From: Odiellus spinosus
Taxonomy: Eukaryota > Arthropoda > Arachnida > Opiliones > Phalangiidae
Assembly (NCBI GenBank): GCA_963920705.1
Contig: OY987232.1
Location: forward strand, 13,145,726 to 13,209,725
Length of the DNA stretch: 64,000 nucleotides
Direction of reading: 5' to 3'
Numbering within the stretch: position 1 is the stretch's first letter; each line of letters starts with the position of its first letter. The position numbers were made by a program, and so were the translations under genes. Positions 21,981-34,026 of the stretch are shown piece by piece. Under the pieces are notes generated by a model, which saw nothing but the letters and a program-made list of their open reading frames with translations, searched no databases and had not been told where the DNA came from.

Positions 21981-22371
21981 TACGAACCAACCAAGTTTTG
22001 TTTGGAACAATTTTTCAAACCAAATCTGTAAAGATTCTTAAAATTATTTTCGCAAACCAAATTGAAAATTCTCTTCGTGTGGTGGTAGCAAAGATCAGGG
22101 TCTTTTTGAAGCGTTCATCTCACCCTCCCACGCTCTTTGGCCGATGATGCCATCAATATTATCTCGCTGGATATTAATTTTGACGTTTTTAGTCGCTCGC
22201 CTCTCGGACCATCACCTCGTAATTAGTATCAGCCGTTCCCTGTCTTTACCGAACCTATTAATCACGCGCCTATTCGACCGAAAAAGAGCAGAAGCCACGA
22301 ACTTCTGACCAAGGAACGCGAAAAAATTAAAAAAAAAAAAATTGCCTCGCTTGCCTCTTTCAGAATGTTAT
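21981..22371. other. Unassigned DNA
   Basis: No gene or repeat family is recognised. Confidence 0.4.
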
Positions 22372-22375
22372 TTAA

Positions 22376-22858
22376 AGGGAGAATGAAAGGCCGAAACAAC
22401 CTATTTTTAATCGATTAAGAATGCTAAAATAATGAGAAAAACAATAATATAACTCACCAAAAATATTTCCTTATTTTATAATCAATTTCCAAAGTTCCGA
22501 TGCAAAGCCTTGGCTGCCTAGCTCGGTGAACTAGGCGAGCACGAGCCGTATTTTTTTTTTTTTAATATTCGCGGCTGTTCTTGTCGCCAATCACGAGCGA
22601 GTACGAGTATTTTAACAATACGGGTACTCTCTCGTGATTGGCGACTTGATCAGACGGGAATATTAAAAAAAAATACGGCTCGTGCTCGGTTAGTTCGCCG
22701 AGCTAGGCAGCCAAGGCTTAGCATCTGCAAGTTTCGGAACTTTGGAAATTGATTATAAAATAACGAAATATTTTTAGTGAGTTATATTATTGTTTTTCTC
22801 ATTATTTGAGCATTCTTAATCGATTAAAAATAGGTTGTTTCGGCCTTTCATTCTCCCT
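22376..22858. mobile_element. Family D MITE copy 1, near-perfect palindrome
   Basis: It is flanked by TTAA on both sides (22372-22375 and 22859-22862). The ends read AGGGAGAATGAAAGGCCGAA and its complement. The whole element is one long inverted repeat with the turn near 22605-22620 (GCGAGTACGAG and its complement). It has no coding capacity. TTAA duplication is known for piggyBac- and Kolobok-type elements. Confidence 0.85.
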
Positions 22859-22862
22859 TTAA

Positions 22863-23399
22863 GACCTTGGTGGTCAAACGTCGGCCAATTCTCTTAATGT
22901 TAAGAGCACCATCTTACCAAATTGTAAAATTTTAGTGGTACTATCTCTTTACCAAAAATTTCCTCTTGTTCTACATCAAAAGGAATAAAGTTTCTACTAA
23001 TATACATCAAAGCCAGAGCTGTATTTTGCTAACTTTACAATTACCAAGTTTAAAATTGTATTACCAAAGACAACGCTCGAGAATAGATAGTCTTGTTTAT
23101 GAGGAGTTGTCATGGACTACTTTCTTTGCTACGATACGTAACCTTGTGTATTAATCCGCCTAAACCTTTAACATTCTGCCAAGTTATCTTCCAAAGTAGT
23201 ATAAATGAAATCATTACACTATATTGTTTGAAAGAAGTTTCGGATCTAAATTTAGATGACGTTGAAACAAAGTTGTTTGGGAAACAATCTCTCTAATTAA
23301 AGAACTAAACTTAATGATTGAGTTCTCAATTTCATACAACTAAAAAAACCGTAACAATACCTCAAGGAATTTAAATTTACTGTCGATAGTAATACAGTC
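22863..23399. other. Unassigned DNA
   Basis: Two 60-codon plus-strand frames here show no domain, so no gene is called. Confidence 0.35.
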
Positions 23400-24545
23400 T
23401 CGATTTTTGCTCGATTTCTATCAGTGGCGGAATAATCTTTGACGAGTGGCTCATGCCAATTTTATTATTTTAAATTAATCTAGGGAATGTCTTCTTTCTC
23501 ATGGTGCTACCAGTTTCAGACTTGGTGAAAGTAGAGAAAAGTTACGGCCATTTTAAGATAGGAGTAATTTTTGAACTTTTGCTCGATTTCTAACAGTGGT
23601 GGAATAATCTTTAACGAGTGGCTCATGCCAATTTTATTATTTTAAATTAATCTAGGGAATGTCTTCTTTCTCATGGTGCTATCGGTTTCAGCCTTGGTGA
23701 TAGTAGAGAAAAGTTACGGCCATTTCAAGATAGGGATCATTTTTGAATTTTTGCTCGATTTCTATCAGTGGTGGAATAATCATTAACGAGTGGCTCATGC
23801 CAATTTTATTATTTTAAATTAATCTATGGAATGTCTTCTTTCTCATGGTGCTATCGGTTTCAGCCTTGGTGATAGTAGAGAAAAGTTACGGCCATTTCAA
23901 GATAGGGATCATTTTTGAATTTTTGCTCGATTTCTATCAGTGGTGGAATAATCATTAACGAGTGGCTCATGCCAATTTTATTATTTTAAATTAATCTAGG
24001 GAATGTCTTCTTTCTCATGGTGCTATCGACATCAGCCTTGGTGATAGTAGAGAAAAGTTACGGCCATTTTAAGATAGGAGTAATTTTTGAACTTTTGCTC
24101 GATTTCAATCAGTGGCGGAATAATCTTTAACGAGTGGCTCATGTCAATTTTATTATTTTAAATTAATCTATGGAATGTCTTCTTTCTCATGGTGCTATCG
24201 GTTTAAGCCTAGGATATAGTAGAGAAAAGTTACGGCCATTTCAAGATAGGGATCATTTTTGAATTTTTGCTCGATTTCTATCAGTGGTGGAATAATCATT
24301 AACGAGTGGCTCATGACAATTTTATTATTTTAAATTAATCTAGGGAATGTCTTCTTTCTAATGGTGCTATCGGTTTCAGCCTTGGTGATAGTAGAGAAAA
24401 GTTACGGCCATTTTAAGATAGGAGTAATTTTTGAACTTTTGCTCGATTTCTAACAGTGGTGGAATAATCATTAACGAGTAGCTCATGTCAATTTTATTAT
24501 TTTAAATTAATCTATGGAGTGTCTTCTTTCTAATGGTACCTAGGT
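23400..24545 (+). repeat. 172-bp tandem satellite, about 6.7 units
   Basis: The landmark GCTCGATTTC recurs at 23409, 23581, 23753, 23925, 24097, 24269 and 24441, exactly 172 bp apart each time. The units differ by scattered substitutions but no length change. The unit length is in the range of nucleosome-phased satellites. A stray monomer lies at 12770-12899. Confidence 0.95.
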
Positions 24546-24990
24546 GATAGTATACTGTCATCTATATTAAAACATGATTGGATATACGCAAAATATGAAT
24601 GAAATCTTGAAATATATACATGATACGTATACATGTGAAGAAGTAACGGAAATTCTTGGGAATTATTATTTTCTATGAAACGAAGCGATTCTTTGCATGA
24701 TGTCCGCGTACACTTCGCACGCATGGAGGGTCAAAGATCCGGTCTGGCTTTGAGTAAAACGAACCCTCTACAATCTCAAGAACAATCAGGTTTTACGGAG
24801 GCGTTTCAAAACCCTTTTACATTTATACGTTCCGTTAATGGGATAGTATCATCAAAATTTATAATTCTCTATGCCGTCTTGACACTAGAGACTTTGAAAC
24901 CGATTTGAACCGGTTTGTAAAGGTCAAATAATACAATTTCGTGGTCCCACGTGAATATCTTTGATAGAGAAATATAAGTAATTTCTTTAA
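24546..24990. other. Unassigned AT-rich DNA
   Basis: A short minus-strand frame and a 77-codon plus-strand frame (24675-24908) show no recognised domain. Confidence 0.35.
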
Positions 24991-24996
24991 TAGTCG

Positions 24997-25437
24997 CAGG
25001 GTGACGACTGAAAATTTGAAAATCCTATATAGGAAATTTCTTTGCGAAATATAGGAAAATACAGGAAGAATTTTATGTAAAATATTGGATGAAATAGGAA
25101 GAAATAAGTGTAAAATATATGATAAAATAGGAAAATAATTAAAAGTAGGAACCATGTATATTATTGCTTCACAACTCTCGCCACCGGTTTAAACATGGTA
25201 TTAATAGGATCCAATTGCTTAAATAGTATGTAATTTTACAGACTATTTTAACTGGATAATGTACAGTTAAGCTAAAATATCTTATACAGCCGCAGCTGAC
25301 AGTATGATTTATAACTTTACCCTTAACTAGAGATTTTGAGTAGAAATATAGGAGATTATAGGAATTGCCATTAAATTATAGGAGAAAATAAGAAGGAGGT
25401 GAAAATATAGGAAAAATTAGGAAAAGTGGTCACCCTG
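24997..25437. mobile_element. MITE with CAGGGTGAC ends (family O)
   Basis: Ends CAGGGTGAC and GTCACCCTG enclose AT-rich sequence with many ATATAGGA words in inverted arrangement. The hexamer TAGTCG is duplicated on both flanks (24991-24996 and 25438-25443). There is no transposase frame. CAGGG ends recall hAT-like elements, but those make 8-bp duplications, so the superfamily is open. Confidence 0.75.
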
Positions 25438-25443
25438 TAGTCG

Positions 25444-25690
25444 ATTAGATCCTTCAAAAAGGTTTCAAAGTGTAAAGTGTACCCGTAGCTAATGAGAAAT
25501 TGGTACCTGTTGGTTCGATTCAAACCTCCAAGAATCTGATAACCATTATCTTCGTATTTTATTTTCAGATTGATTGTTTGTGAATAAACAAATGCGAGTC
25601 GTAAATTCGGAAAAAAGATAAATGGATGTTGGGTTTATTAATGAGTTACTCAAATTAAAATGTATAACGATATATAAAAAATTCGCATTG
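25444..25690. other. Unassigned AT-rich DNA
   Basis: Nothing is recognised before the adjoining family F copy. Confidence 0.35.
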
Positions 25691-26198
25691 GTATAATTTT
25701 TATTTCTGATGTATGTTATCTGTTTGATTAAAAATAGACTATTTTTCATTCGAGTTAACTTATTCCAAGATAAAGTAAAAAAACATAATCCATATCCGTT
25801 TTTATCCAAAAATGGCCTTATCTTAGAATATTATCCGCGTTATTCGTTCGGATAAAAAAATTCGAAATTTATTTTCGTGAAAAATAATAAATAAAAAGAT
25901 GATTTAAAATCTTAGTTTCGTCGTTTTATTTATATTCTTCAAATTAAAAGTCAATTTGAAATATTTTTCTTATATTTTAGACTAATTCTGGAAACGTGAA
26001 TTTTCTTATCCATCGTTATACGTTTGAATACGAGTAATTTGTTCGTAGATAAAGCGCCAAACACTTATCTTCGGGTAAACCTTATACATTTAACAATTAT
26101 ACGAATATACAAATTTAATTTTTTAGTTACAATTTAATAAAATATCTGAAAATATACGAATAACAGAAGATAATGGATCGATCCGATTCCGATCTCTA
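25691..26198 (-). mobile_element. Family F MITE copy 3, one end lost
   Basis: It follows the family F interior and reaches a worn end (GATCCGATTCCGATCTCTA). The other terminus is not recognisable. Confidence 0.7.
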
Positions 26199-26538
26199 GT
26201 TCACACTAACGCGGATTCCCAAGAAAGTTTGAACTTGTAGTCCAAGAGTGACTGTTCTGCTTTCAATAAACCGATATATAGGTGACAAATAGGATGTCTT
26301 CTTACGTGCTATGACTTGGTGGTGAAATATCTTTTGAAGAAAAGGCTAAAAGCCTTCTAAGTGTTAATAGAAATTGTAGAACTATCTCTTTAAAATATTT
26401 TTCATTCAAATGCAGTTCCTTTTAAGAAGTCATTTGAATAAAAATATACCGATATATCTTTAATAAAGCACTTTCATTTCCTTACTCTTTCATTTGTTGG
26501 CACGTGATTGAAATTACCCAATACATGGATCCTGCATG
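26199..26538. other. Unassigned DNA containing a dispersed-repeat patch
   Basis: About 26204-26345 (CACTAACGCGGATTC, then GAGTGACTGTTCTGC) recurs in inverse orientation at about 33660-33805, so it is one copy of an otherwise undefined repeat. Confidence 0.5.
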
Positions 26539-26812
26539 TTTAAAGCGGTAGTACAGGGCTATTTAGTACAATGAAAAAACACGAGATGGCACTGATCTTC
26601 ATAATAGGGGTCTCAGTATTTCGCGACGTTCGGGCATGCTGTAGGCCAGATGGTCTCGAATAATAGAATCTATCGTGGCGACATCTTCGAGATCACGCGT
26701 AAAACACCGTTATAATATACATTTCTTATCGTAACTAGAGAAAAATTCAACTTAAAATTGTCAAATTATACCACGAACTACGTTCTACTTTTACGGTCCG
26801 TTAGAAGTAAAG
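26539..26812 (-). mobile_element. Family A MITE, right-end fragment, reverse orientation
   Basis: It carries the AAAACACGAGATGGCACTGA block and the GTAGGCCAGA block, then stops at GTTAGAAGTAAAG. The terminus (AAAGCGGTAGTA) is at its left. Confidence 0.7.
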
Positions 26813-26913
26813 ATCGATGGGGTAAGATGCCACATCAACCTTTGATTTGTCATGAGATGGGCAAGTGATGATGGTATATTTCTCCCAAGAATATAAGTGA
26901 TCTTCCTGAAACA

Positions 26914-27797
26914 TGAGCTCGGAATCGGATAATGAATAACTTAGGATATCCATTGATAACTAGGCTTTTTTCAGATATTTTAATCTCGGATAAATTGGTT
27001 GTTTATATAAACACCACAAATTATATAATTATCAAATGGATACGAACCATATCGGTTTGTTCCCATTTCGCCCAAATATTTCGCCCAAAATTATCTATTC
27101 CCATTTCGCCCAATCCTACTTCACCCAAACGTATTATCATTTGGCCCAAAATTATCGATTCCCAATTCGCCCAAACCAAAATTTCCTTGTCCCAATTCGC
27201 CCAATCGTTTTATCAGTTAGTAAAGAATTATCTATTCCCATTTCGCTCAACCTAAAATTCCTTTTCTCGTTTCGCCTAAAATTGTTAGGTTGGGCTAGGT
27301 TAGGTTAGGTTAGGTAGGACGAAGGAACCGATCAAGAGGATTTTGTTCGCATATGCCTTGGGTGTGGATTGGGCGAAATAAGAATAAATTGGGCTGATTG
27401 GGAATTGGGCCTAATAAATTGGGCTGATTGGGAATTGGGCCAGTTGGGATTGGGCCAGTTAGGATTGGGCCAATTGAGATTGGGCGAAATGGGAATTGGG
27501 CCAAATGTTTCGGGCGAATCGGGGTAGAACCATTAGAGCCGGAGATAAAATTGTAAGCTTGATTAATAAACAAATTACGCGTTTATTCAAACGGATAACG
27601 CGAAGATAAAAAATACGATGTTTCTCGAAATCCGTGTAGAATGAAATATAATAATAAGATTTTAATCTAAATTGAAAGGAACAGCGACTAAATTCTTACA
27701 TTCTAGCTTCGAGATCTCAATTTGGGTTAAAATCCCCATAGTGACTCGAGTTTCAAATGTTTCTTATCGGCGAATGAATAACTAGTATAACGTATCA
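26914..27797 (+). mobile_element. Family F2 MITE copy 1, split by foldback element N3
   Basis: It begins GAGCTCGGAATCGGATAATG like family F but has a different interior, shared with the reverse copy at 40430-40857. It is interrupted at 27054-27531 by N3 and abuts a minisatellite at 27798. Confidence 0.7.
27054..27531. mobile_element. Family N foldback element N3 with TTAGG centre
   Basis: The left arm is homologous to that of N1 (CCCATTTCGCCCAA words, TTATCATTTGGCCC). The right arm has inverted GGGCGAAAT and TTGGGCC words. The hinge has three TTAGG units near 27299-27314. The ends read GGTTTGTTCCC and GGGTAGAACC. Unlike N1 and N2, no clear 8-bp duplication was found. Confidence 0.65.
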
Positions 27798-28591
27798 AAT
27801 TCCCTGACCTCTTGGGTCAGTTTACAAATTCCCTGACTTTTTCGGATAATTTATAAATTCCCTGACTTTTCTCTGACCTCTTGGGCCAAAACCCAAATTC
27901 CCAGACCTTTTCGGCCAATTTATAAATTCCCCGACTTTTCTCTGACCTCTTGGGCCAAAACCCAAATTCCCTGACCTTTTCGGCCAATTTATAAATTCCC
28001 TGACTTTTCTCTGACCTCTTGGGCCAAAACCCAAATTCCCTGACCTTTTCGGCTTTTCTCTGACCTCTTGGGCCAAAACCCAAATTCCCTGACCTTTTCG
28101 GCCTATTTATAAATTCCCTGACTTTTCTCTGACCTCTTGGGCCAAAACCCAAATTCCCTGACCTTTTCGGCCAATTTATAAATTCCCTGACTTTTCTCTG
28201 ACCTCTTGGGCCAAAACCCAAATTCCCAGACCTTTTCGGCCAATTTATAAATTCCCTGACTTTTCTCTGACCTCTTGGGCCAATTTATAAATTCCCTGAC
28301 TTTTCTCTGACCTCTTGGGCCAAAACCCAAATTCCCAGACCTTTTCGGCCAATTTATAAATTCCCTGACTTTTCTCTGACCTCTTGGGCCAAAACCCAAA
28401 TTCCCTGACCTTTTCGGCCAATTTATAAATTCCCTGACTTTTCTCTGACCTCTTGGGCCAAAATCCAAATTCCCTGACATTTCCCGAACCTTTGGGCCAA
28501 TTTCCAAATTCCACGACTTTCTCTGACCTCTTGGCCCAATTTCCAAATTCCCTGACTTTTCCTGATTTTCCATGTCGTGTACGAAACCTGC
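27798..28591 (-). repeat. 69-bp minisatellite of CCCTGAC words, about 11 units
   Basis: The unit contains AAATTCCCTGACTTTTCTCT, then CTGACCTCTTGGGCC, then AAATTCCCTGACC and TTTTCGGCCAATTTAT. The right end reads GTCGTGTACGAAACCTG, like the CAGGGTTCGTACA end of the element at 39911, so the array has probably expanded inside such an element. Since 69 is a multiple of 3 the minus strand stays open as a repetitive peptide (GFGPRGQRKVREFINWPKRS); it is not a gene. Confidence 0.9.
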
Positions 28592-28939
28592 TTTCGTGGT
28601 CCCCATAAGAAGACTATTTTCGAGGAGTTTTACACGGATTTCGTGTCCCTACAGTCCTTTACCGTGACCTAAATTTTCACAATATTTTCAAAACCCAACT
28701 ATAAGAACCGATAAAACCTGTGTGGGATGTTCCAACGTTGGCGTTTTTTAATAATAAAAATAATTGATTGTTTAGACTGACCCCCTCTTTTAGTGGAAAG
28801 AAAAAAATGTCTGACGTTAAACGCAAACATCAAGATTATTAAATTTATCTAAGCTCTTTTATAGAGCATTTCTTTTATTAAAAAACTCTACACTTAATTG
28901 CTTAAATCAATTTTGAAAGGAATAGTACCACGTTCCAAT
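28592..28939. other. Unassigned AT-rich DNA
   Basis: No gene or repeat family is recognised. Confidence 0.4.
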
Positions 28940-29392
28940 ATGTTTGATTAAAAAAAAAACATAATCCATATCCGTTTTTATCCAAAAATGACCTAATCTT
29001 AGAATATTATCCGCGTTATACGTTCGGATAAAAAAATTCAAAATTTATTTTCGTGAATAATAATAAATAAAATTATGATTTAAAATCTTAGTTTCGTTGT
29101 TTTATTTATATTCTTCAAATTAAAAGTCAATTTGAAATATTTTTCATATATTTTAGACTAATTCTGGAAACGTGAATTTTCTTATCCATCGTTATATGTT
29201 TGAATACGAGTAATTTGTTCCTAGATAAAACGCCAAAGGCTTATCTTCGGGTAAACCTTATACATTTAACAATTATACGAATATACAAATTTCATATTTT
29301 TAGTTATGCCCTACATTTAAATTTATCCGAACATAAAATATCTGAAAATATACGAATAACAGAAGATAATGGATATCTGATTCCGAGCTCTA
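28940..29392 (-). mobile_element. Family F MITE copy 4, one end lost
   Basis: It follows the family F interior to the end ATTCCGAGCTC followed by TA. The left terminus is missing. Confidence 0.75.
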
Positions 29393-29785
29393 CGACGAGC
29401 AATGCCGTGAAACAACAAATTGAAAATTAGGTGATACTACCGCTTTAGTAAAATAAATTTAAGCTGGCACCCAAAAGAAAAAGAGGTTTATAACAATAGG
29501 GTCTTTGATAAAATCAACGCTCGAGTCTTTCTAGTTTCAAGATTCGCCAATAAGATCCGCTAGGATTTTGCGGCTATTCATTCTAGAATGAAGGAACTAG
29601 AGAACAAAGACACGCCATTCATTCTTTGTACAGAATAGTAGGTGGCGCTGGACACGTAGGTGTAAAGATAAATTGTCTGAGGAAAGTTTCCAGCCCCCTC
29701 TTCCCACATGGACTCAAAATTCGTACACGTACAACATTCCAAAAATGAATTTCCCTGAAATTTCTAGGTTTTTCAGACTACGTTT
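29393..29785. other. Unassigned DNA
   Basis: No gene or repeat family is recognised. Confidence 0.4.
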
Positions 29786-30662
29786 TCGATTCCTTATCGT
29801 TTCAATAGGCCTAATCTACAAGTTAACAAATTTACAAACAAATATTAAACTAGAAATAAATTTAAAACTTATCATCAAAATAGGCTTAGCTGGATTCATG
29901 GAGATAGCGAATTTCTTCGCATTGATTAGTCAGCGATTAATCTAATGTTATTAAGTCTCCTGGAGATCTCGCCTTAACGACGGGCCTACGCTGATTGGTC
30001 GCTGACCCTTCGATGCTAAGAAATTCAGGATCTTAATGAATCAAGCTAAGCCTATTTTCCGCGTAAGTGTTTAAAGGGAGAATGAAAGGCCGAAACAACC
30101 TATTTTTAATCGATTAAGAATGCTAAAATAATGAGAAAAACAATAATATAACTCATCAAAAATATTTCGTTATTTTATAATCAATTTCCAAAGTTCCGAA
30201 ACTTGCAGATGCTAAGCCTTGGCTGCCTAGCTCGGCGTACTAGGCGAGCACGAGCCGTATTTTTTTTTAATATTCCCGTCCGATCTAGTCGCCAATCACG
30301 AGCGAGTACGCGTATTTTAAAAATACGCGTACTCGCTCGTGATTGGCGACAAGAACAGCCGCGAATATTAAAAAAAATACAGGTCGTGCTAACCTAGTTC
30401 ACCGAGCTAGGCAGCCAAGGCTTAGCATCGGAACTTTGGAAATTGATTATAAAATAAGGAAATATTTTTGGTGAGTTATATTATTGTTTTTCTCATTATT
30501 TTAGCATTCTTAATCGATTAAAAATAGGTTGTTTCGCCCTTTCATTCTCCCTTTAAATTGTTTCTAGTTTAATTTTTGTACATAAATTAATTAATTAAGC
30601 CTATTTAAACGATAAGGAATAGATAAAAAAATTACTTGTTGTTAGGTTGCATAGCCCTTTAA
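29786..30662 (+). mobile_element. Family B MITE split by family D copy 2
   Basis: The left part runs from CGATTCCTTATCG to the CCTATTTTCCGCGTAAGTG segment. A family D element is inserted at TTAA. Family B then resumes and ends GTTAGGTTGCATAGCCCTTTAA. Confidence 0.75.
30075..30552. mobile_element. Family D MITE copy 2, nested in family B
   Basis: It is flanked by TTAA (30071-30074 and 30553-30556), with the same ends and palindromic body as 22376-22858. The turn is at about 30310-30330 (TACGCGTATTTTAAAAATAC). The insertion in B shows D was active later. Confidence 0.85.
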
Positions 30663-30892
30663 GCAAAGTTTCTAAATTGAGCTAATTCATATTCATGAAC
30701 TTGATAAGACTCTTATAAGAGTTCCAAGAGTTTTAAAGCGTTTGGCTTCTAAGTCACGTCTCGACATAAAACGATGCTATTCAGGCTTTAATTTCGAAAC
30801 ACAAAAGACTTCTTCCGGAAATGTAAACTAAACTTTCCGAGGTCAAGGTTACCTTTCATGATTCAAATCCTACATAGTTAAAGGAATAATAC

Positions 30893-31230
30893 CAGAAGCC
30901 GATGAAACCCTCCTTTGAAGTCTATTACTCCCGGGTCTTGTCTACCCCTCTCTGTATGGGTTAGTTTCAAAAAGCGCGATTCGTACTCCTCCTAACGGTA
31001 GATATTTTCGGAGCGGGAGTTCGTCCAGCGAATATCTCTAGCAGCCTTGGAGTTCGTCAAAAAAAAGTCGTCGTTTGGGGAGAGAGAGAATTTCCAATTT
31101 TCCGTAGACAGGGGGGTATGAAGTAGGACCCCTCCGTTCTCGTAAAATTGGGAATTTTACCTATACAAAGAGGAGCGCTATATGGAACACTAGAGTAGTA
31201 GACTTCAAAGGAGGGTTTCATCGGCTTCTG
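30893..31230. mobile_element. Family G MITE copy 2
   Basis: The ends read CAGAAGCCGATGAAACCCTC and the complement. The exact 7-bp duplication ATAATAC flanks it (30886-30892 and 31231-31237). The interior is closely similar to copy 1. Confidence 0.85.
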
Positions 31231-31355
31231 ATAATACAGACAAATTTTTAATTAATTATGAGCGTTAAAATGTGCGTCAATTCATTATAAAAACTAACCT
31301 AACGATTCTCATTAATATATAATTAATTATCAAAGTTGTAATATGATATCATTAA

Positions 31356-31830
31356 AATGGTAGTCAATGGGTAACTCAGGAAAAAGGGTCATTTGCTGTA
31401 CTTATAATCAAACGAACCACAAATGCTATCAGTTAGAGGTTTTCACTCAAATTTAATTCAAATCTTTAGTTCATGATGTAATTTTGATAATTATATCGCG
31501 AGAGATTAGCGAATCTTGTTTAAAACTAACTTATCGAAATTTTATCATTTCCGTACCTATTATCTTACGTTCTTATATCTCTAGATTCTTCAACTTTACT
31601 TCCGACGAACCATAAAAGTCGGACGCAGTTCGTGGAATAATTTGTCAATTTTAAGTTTAATTTTATTCTAGTTACGATAAGAAATTATAACGGTGTTTTA
31701 CGCCTAACCTCGAAGATGACGCCACAATATAGCCTATTATCCTAGACCAGTCACCGTCTGACCTACAGCGTGCCCACCCGCTTCCGCGAGAGGCATTGGG
31801 ATACTGGGGAATGAGGTAAGAGAGAGTTAC
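31356..31830 (+). mobile_element. Family A MITE, right end missing
   Basis: It runs from TGGTAGTCAATGGGTAACTC to GGTAAGAGAGAGTTACCC, in the usual block order, and stops before the CACGAGATGGC block. Confidence 0.75.
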
Positions 31831-31835
31831 CCTTT

Positions 31836-32264
31836 AAAACAACCATAAATAAAAGTAAATCAAATACTGTCAAGATATTCAAGCCAAAGCCCAATTTTTA
31901 TAATTAACTTTGGCGAGCTATGTTTAACAGTCCAAATTATTAAGAATACCTAGTTTTCATATCGAAATATTAATTTAACATTTTGTATTAATTCACCTTG
32001 GTTTTAATTATTACGTAAACTGCGCTGGAGCTGAAGTAACTATATCCCAAATGTAAGAATATTCGTCGTCAGACTCAACGAAATTAAAATCTCTGAAACA
32101 AACTTTTAATTGCACAACTAGCTAGACTTCGGGGTCGATTAAATTGCGAAAACATTTTACGCTCTTGTCCCTCTATCTCTCGTTCTATACATGGTCGTGT
32201 AGGCGGAAAACTTAGACCTATAATTTCCCCAGAAGTGAATGCCAGACTTTCTACGAAAAATTAT
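31836..32264. other. Unassigned AT-rich DNA
   Basis: No gene or repeat family is recognised. Confidence 0.4.
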
Positions 32265-33262
32265 AAATCTGACTTATACCTGACATTTTGAACCTATTTT
32301 GGAAATCTCCAACTTATCCCTGACCTTTTAAACCTATTTTGGAAATTTCAGACTTATCCCTGATCTTTTTGACCCTATTTTGGAACTCTCCGACTTATTC
32401 CTGACCTTTTGAACCTGTTTTGAAAATTTCAGACTTATCCCTGACCTTTTTGACCCTATTTTGGAACTCTCAGACTTATTTCCTGACCTTTTGAACCCGT
32501 TTTAGAATCTTCGACTTATGCCTAAAGTTTTGACGAGATTTTGAATATCTCAGACTTATCCTTGACCTTTTTGACCCTATTTTGGAAATCTCAGACTTAT
32601 CCCTGATCTTTTTGACCCTATTTTGGAAATTTCAGACTTATCCTTAACCTTTTGACCATATTTTGGAACTCTCAGACTTATCCCGGACCTTTTGACCATA
32701 TTTTTAAATTATCAGACTTATCCCTGATCTTTCTGACCCTATTTTGAAAATCTCAGACTTATCCCTGACCTTTCTGACCTTATTTTGGAACTCTCCGACT
32801 TCTCCTTAACCTTTTGAACCTATTTTAGAACTTTTTTATCCCTAGCCTTTTTAACCATATTTTGGAAATCCTGGACTTATCCTTGACCTTTTGATCTCGT
32901 TTTGGAAATCCTGGACTTATCCCGGACCTTTTTGACCCTATTTTGGAACTTTCCGACTTATCCCTGACCCTTTGACCCTATTTTGGAAATAAACGACTTA
33001 TCCCTGACCCTTTGACCCTATTTTGGAAATACCCGACCTCACCTTTTGACCCTATTTGGGGATTCCGTATTATCCCTGACCTTTTGACCCTATTTTGTAA
33101 GTATCCGACTTATCCCTGACCTTTTGACCCTATTTTGGAAGTATCAGACTTATCCCTGACCTTTTTGAGCTTATTTTGGAAATCCTGGATTTGTCCCTGA
33201 CCTTATTGACCCTATTTTGGAAATTCTGGACTTATCCAAGACCTTTTGACCTCATTTTGGAG
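32265..33262 (+). repeat. About 41-bp degenerate minisatellite, about 24 units
   Basis: The unit is GACTTATCCCTGACC, then TTTTTGACCCTATTTTGGAA, then ATCTCA. Units vary in length by a few bases and are much more diverged than those at 27.8 or 41.4 kb. It shares the CCCTGACCTTTT word with those arrays. Confidence 0.9.
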
Positions 33263-34026
33263 GTGCAGCTTCCGTACGAACACTATTCGTCTATTGTAAC
33301 GTGGACACTAACCTTAAGAGCAAGATATTCTGTACCAGGAGAAAAAATTTGCGAGATTGCAGAAATGTAATTCTTTTAAGTGAGTCTTGCTTTCATTCTA
33401 GAACGTTGTACGGCCTATCCCTCGAGTCTAGGAGCTATAGGTCCTTCTCTAATTGGTCTAAGTTCAAACAGGCGTTACGTTCAGCACTCTAGAAAATTAA
33501 GATTGACCTCTGGGATTTCCGTAGCTATATATATTATAACAGTATCTCAACGAAGCAGCATTGGAGACCTCGAGTAAGGGAATTGTATAATTAAAATTTC
33601 CTAGGTTCTCTGGAATTTCTAATTTTGGACCCGACAAGCCTTCAAGCCATTTCTTCAGAATAAATTTCACCTCCAAATGTCAACGCGTAAGAAGATACCC
33701 TATTTGTCTTCTATATATCGGTTTACAGTAAGCAGAACAGTCACTCTTGGACCACAACCTCAAACCTTCTTGGTGATCCGCGTTAGTGTAAACGTTTTGT
33801 CTAACAATTCATTCTTAGTTTGAAATACGATGTGTTTGGCCACAGGCCAAGCTTACAATGCTTTTCAAAAAATTCACAGAATAAATTAAGTACGAATATT
33901 TACCTAAAACCAATTAGTTAATTGTGTTTTTAATTTGGACATTAAAGCTGGATGCACACAAACGCCACGTCTGGTGTATTTCGCCTAAGCCAGGGAAGTC
34001 GCGTAGACATATCTACGTGTTTACTT
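33263..34026. other. Unassigned DNA with one dispersed-repeat patch
   Basis: About 33660-33805 is the inverse copy of 26204-26345. The short overlapping plus-strand frames at 33176-33577 show no domain. Confidence 0.45.

Noticed and set aside
27817-28606. Minus-strand frames of 84-167 codons repeating GFGPRGQRK
   Set aside because: The 69-bp unit preserves frame; all three minus frames show the same words.
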